From Streptomyces sp. BR123 (GTDB taxonomy: Bacteria; Actinomycetota; Actinomycetes; Streptomycetales; Streptomycetaceae): a DNA stretch of 36,551 nucleotides. Both the position numbers and the translations under genes were made by a program. The stretch lies in the NCBI RefSeq assembly GCF_013401435.1, contig NZ_JACBGN010000049.1, positions 1 to 36,551 of the forward strand, written 5' to 3'. Below, in pieces: positions 35,389 to 36,551 of this stretch. Position 1 is the stretch's first letter, and every line of letters begins with the position of its first letter. Under the pieces are notes generated by a model. It was not told the DNA's origin. It saw nothing but the letters and a program-made list of their open reading frames with translations, and searched no databases.

Positions 35389-36551
35389 TCAGGGGCGCGG
35401 GCGCGGCTCCCCGGGGATCGAGCTGTGCACGCCCGCCCGGTACTTGGGGATCCGCAGGGTGACCTTCATGCCCGCTCCGATCCCCGTCTCGATCACCGGC
35501 CCGTACGCGTCCCCGTACACCTGCCGGATCCGCTCGTCCACGTTCGTCAGCCCGATCCCGGACGAGGACGCGGCCCGCTCCCCGGCCAGGATGCGCCGCA
35601 GCAGCGCCGGATCCATCCCGACCCCGTTGTCCTCGATGCTGATCACCGCCTCCGCGCCCGCGTCCCGGGCGGCGATCGTGATCAGACACTCCCCGGCGGA
35701 GTTCTCCAGCCCGTGCTTCACCGCGTTCTCCACCAGCGGCTGCAGGCACAGGAAGGGCAGCGCCACCGGCAGCACCTCCGGAGCCACCTGGAGCGTCACC
35801 TTCAGCCGGTCCCCGAACCGCGCCCCCGCCAGGGCCAGATACTGCTCGATGCACCGCAGCTCCTCGGCCAGCGTCGTGAACTCCCCGTGCCGCCGGAAGG
35901 AGTAGCGGGTGAAGTCGGCGAACTCCAGCAGCAGGTCACGGGCCCGCTCCGGGTCGGTGCGGACGAACGAGGCGATCGCGGCGAGGGAGTTGAAGATGAA
36001 GTGCGGGGAGATCTGCGCCCGGAGCGCCTTGATCTCCGCCTCCATCAGCCGTGTCCGCGACCGGTCCAGCTCGGCCAGCTCCAGCTGCACCGAGACCCAT
36101 CGCGCCACCTCCGTCGCCGCCCGCACCAGCACCGCCGACTCCCGCGAGCCGTACGCCACCAGCGCCCCGAGCACCCCGTCCTCCCCCGTCAGCGGGGCCA
36201 CCACCGCCCACTTCAGCGGGCACTCCGGCCGCTGGCAGCCGGTCCGCACGCTCTGACTGCGCCCCGACTCCAGCATGACCGCGACCCGAGCCATCGCCCG
36301 CCGCTGGTGGTGGTCGGCCCCGGGCCCGTCCCAGGCCAGCACCGACTCCCGGTCCGTCAGGCACAGCGCCTCCGTCCCCAGCAGGGAGCGCAGCCGCCGG
36401 GCAGCCTTGCGGGCGGCGTCCTCGGTCAGCCCGGCGCGCAGCGGGGGAGCGGCCAGTGATGCGGTGTACAGGGTGTGGAACGTGGCCCGCTCCACCGGAG
36501 TGCCCAGGTCCGGCCCGGCCGCCCGCTCGGCGCGCCGGGCGTGCCACCGCC
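35389..36551 (-). CDS. LytS/YehU-type sensor histidine kinase (5' end outside the window)
   Basis: The 3' part, at least 387 codons, of a histidine kinase of the LytS class. The reading frame stays open to the window edge with plausible kinase-like sequence (RAERAAGPDLGTPVERATFH), so GTG 36495 is probably not the start, and membrane segments are expected upstream. A GAF-like domain occupies the first visible part (residues about 10-120 after that GTG). The phospho-acceptor box is QISPHFIFNSLAAIASFV. The HATPase carries LVENAVKHGLENSA, DNGVGMD and GIGLTNVDERI. LytS kinases usually pair with a LytTR response regulator, which may lie just outside. Confidence 0.88.
   Translation of the reverse strand, partial: RWHARRAERAAGPDLGTPVERATFHTLYTASLAAPPLRAGLTEDAARKAARRLRSLLGTEALCLTDRESVLAWDGPGADHHQRRAMARVAVMLESGRSQSVRTGCQRPECPLKWAVVAPLTGEDGVLGALVAYGSRESAVLVRAATEVARWVSVQLELAELDRSRTRLMEAEIKALRAQISPHFIFNSLAAIASFVRTDPERARDLLLEFADFTRYSFRRHGEFTTLAEELRCIEQYLALAGARFGDRLKVTLQVAPEVLPVALPFLCLQPLVENAVKHGLENSAGECLITIAARDAGAEAVISIEDNGVGMDPALLRRILAGERAASSSGIGLTNVDERIRQVYGDAYGPVIETGIGAGMKVTLRIPKYRAGVHSSIPGEPRPRP

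Overview
The window is very GC-rich actinobacterial DNA, almost certainly Streptomyces or a close relative. This rests on heavy GC at third codon positions, frequent GTG starts, many ATGA/GTGA/TGATG gene overlaps, a secreted RNase Sa-type ribonuclease, a GuaB1-type CBS-domain IMPDH-like enzyme and an IS701-like protein. I saw no rRNA, tRNA or CRISPR array.

Left flank (1-5200): a SorC-type sugar-sensing regulator, a secreted guanyl-specific RNase overlapping its barstar-type inhibitor, and a minus-strand pair of ABM monooxygenase and group II truncated haemoglobin. Next is a solo TnpB (IS605/IS1341-like) element with an intact RuvC triad and zinc finger and a recognisable right-end hairpin, then a small conserved-type protein of unknown function. 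Minus-strand redox pair (5206-7235): a UBP zinc-finger protein and a receiver domain fused to a thioredoxin-reductase-like flavoprotein that lacks the CxxC redox motif.

Central block (7517-31430): about 24 kb of same-strand, tightly packed genes. Part A (7517-14112) holds a DJ-1/PfpI protein, a benzoylformate-decarboxylase-like ThDP enzyme, three NTF2-like proteins, a GMC oxidoreductase, a second DJ-1/PfpI and a VOC protein. Part B (14114-21437) holds an AGE-type alpha/alpha-barrel protein, a STAS protein, GlgX, a second STAS protein, an RsbW-type HATPase, an RsbU/IcfG-type PP2C phosphatase and a MinD/ParA-type ATPase. Part C (21510-31430) holds a third DJ-1/PfpI, an aldehyde dehydrogenase, an F420:NADP-reductase-like protein, a three-subunit molybdenum hydroxylase, an MFS transporter, a cyclic-nucleotide-domain histidine kinase and a fourth NTF2-like protein.

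Part B has the content and order expected of a partner-switching module wrapped around a glycogen debranching enzyme. It resembles, from memory, the cyanobacterial icfG carbon-control cluster, but here it lies inside a large set of aldehyde, alcohol and keto-acid redox enzymes. No sigma factor and no DNA-binding regulator is encoded in the 24 kb, so its output is open. My working reading is a partner-switch-controlled carbon/aldehyde metabolism locus that has not, to my knowledge, been characterised in actinomycetes.

Right flank (31512-36551): a TMEM175-like membrane protein, an IS701-like protein that has apparently lost its catalytic aspartates, guaB1 behind a structured leader, and the 3' part of a LytS-type histidine kinase that runs off the window edge.
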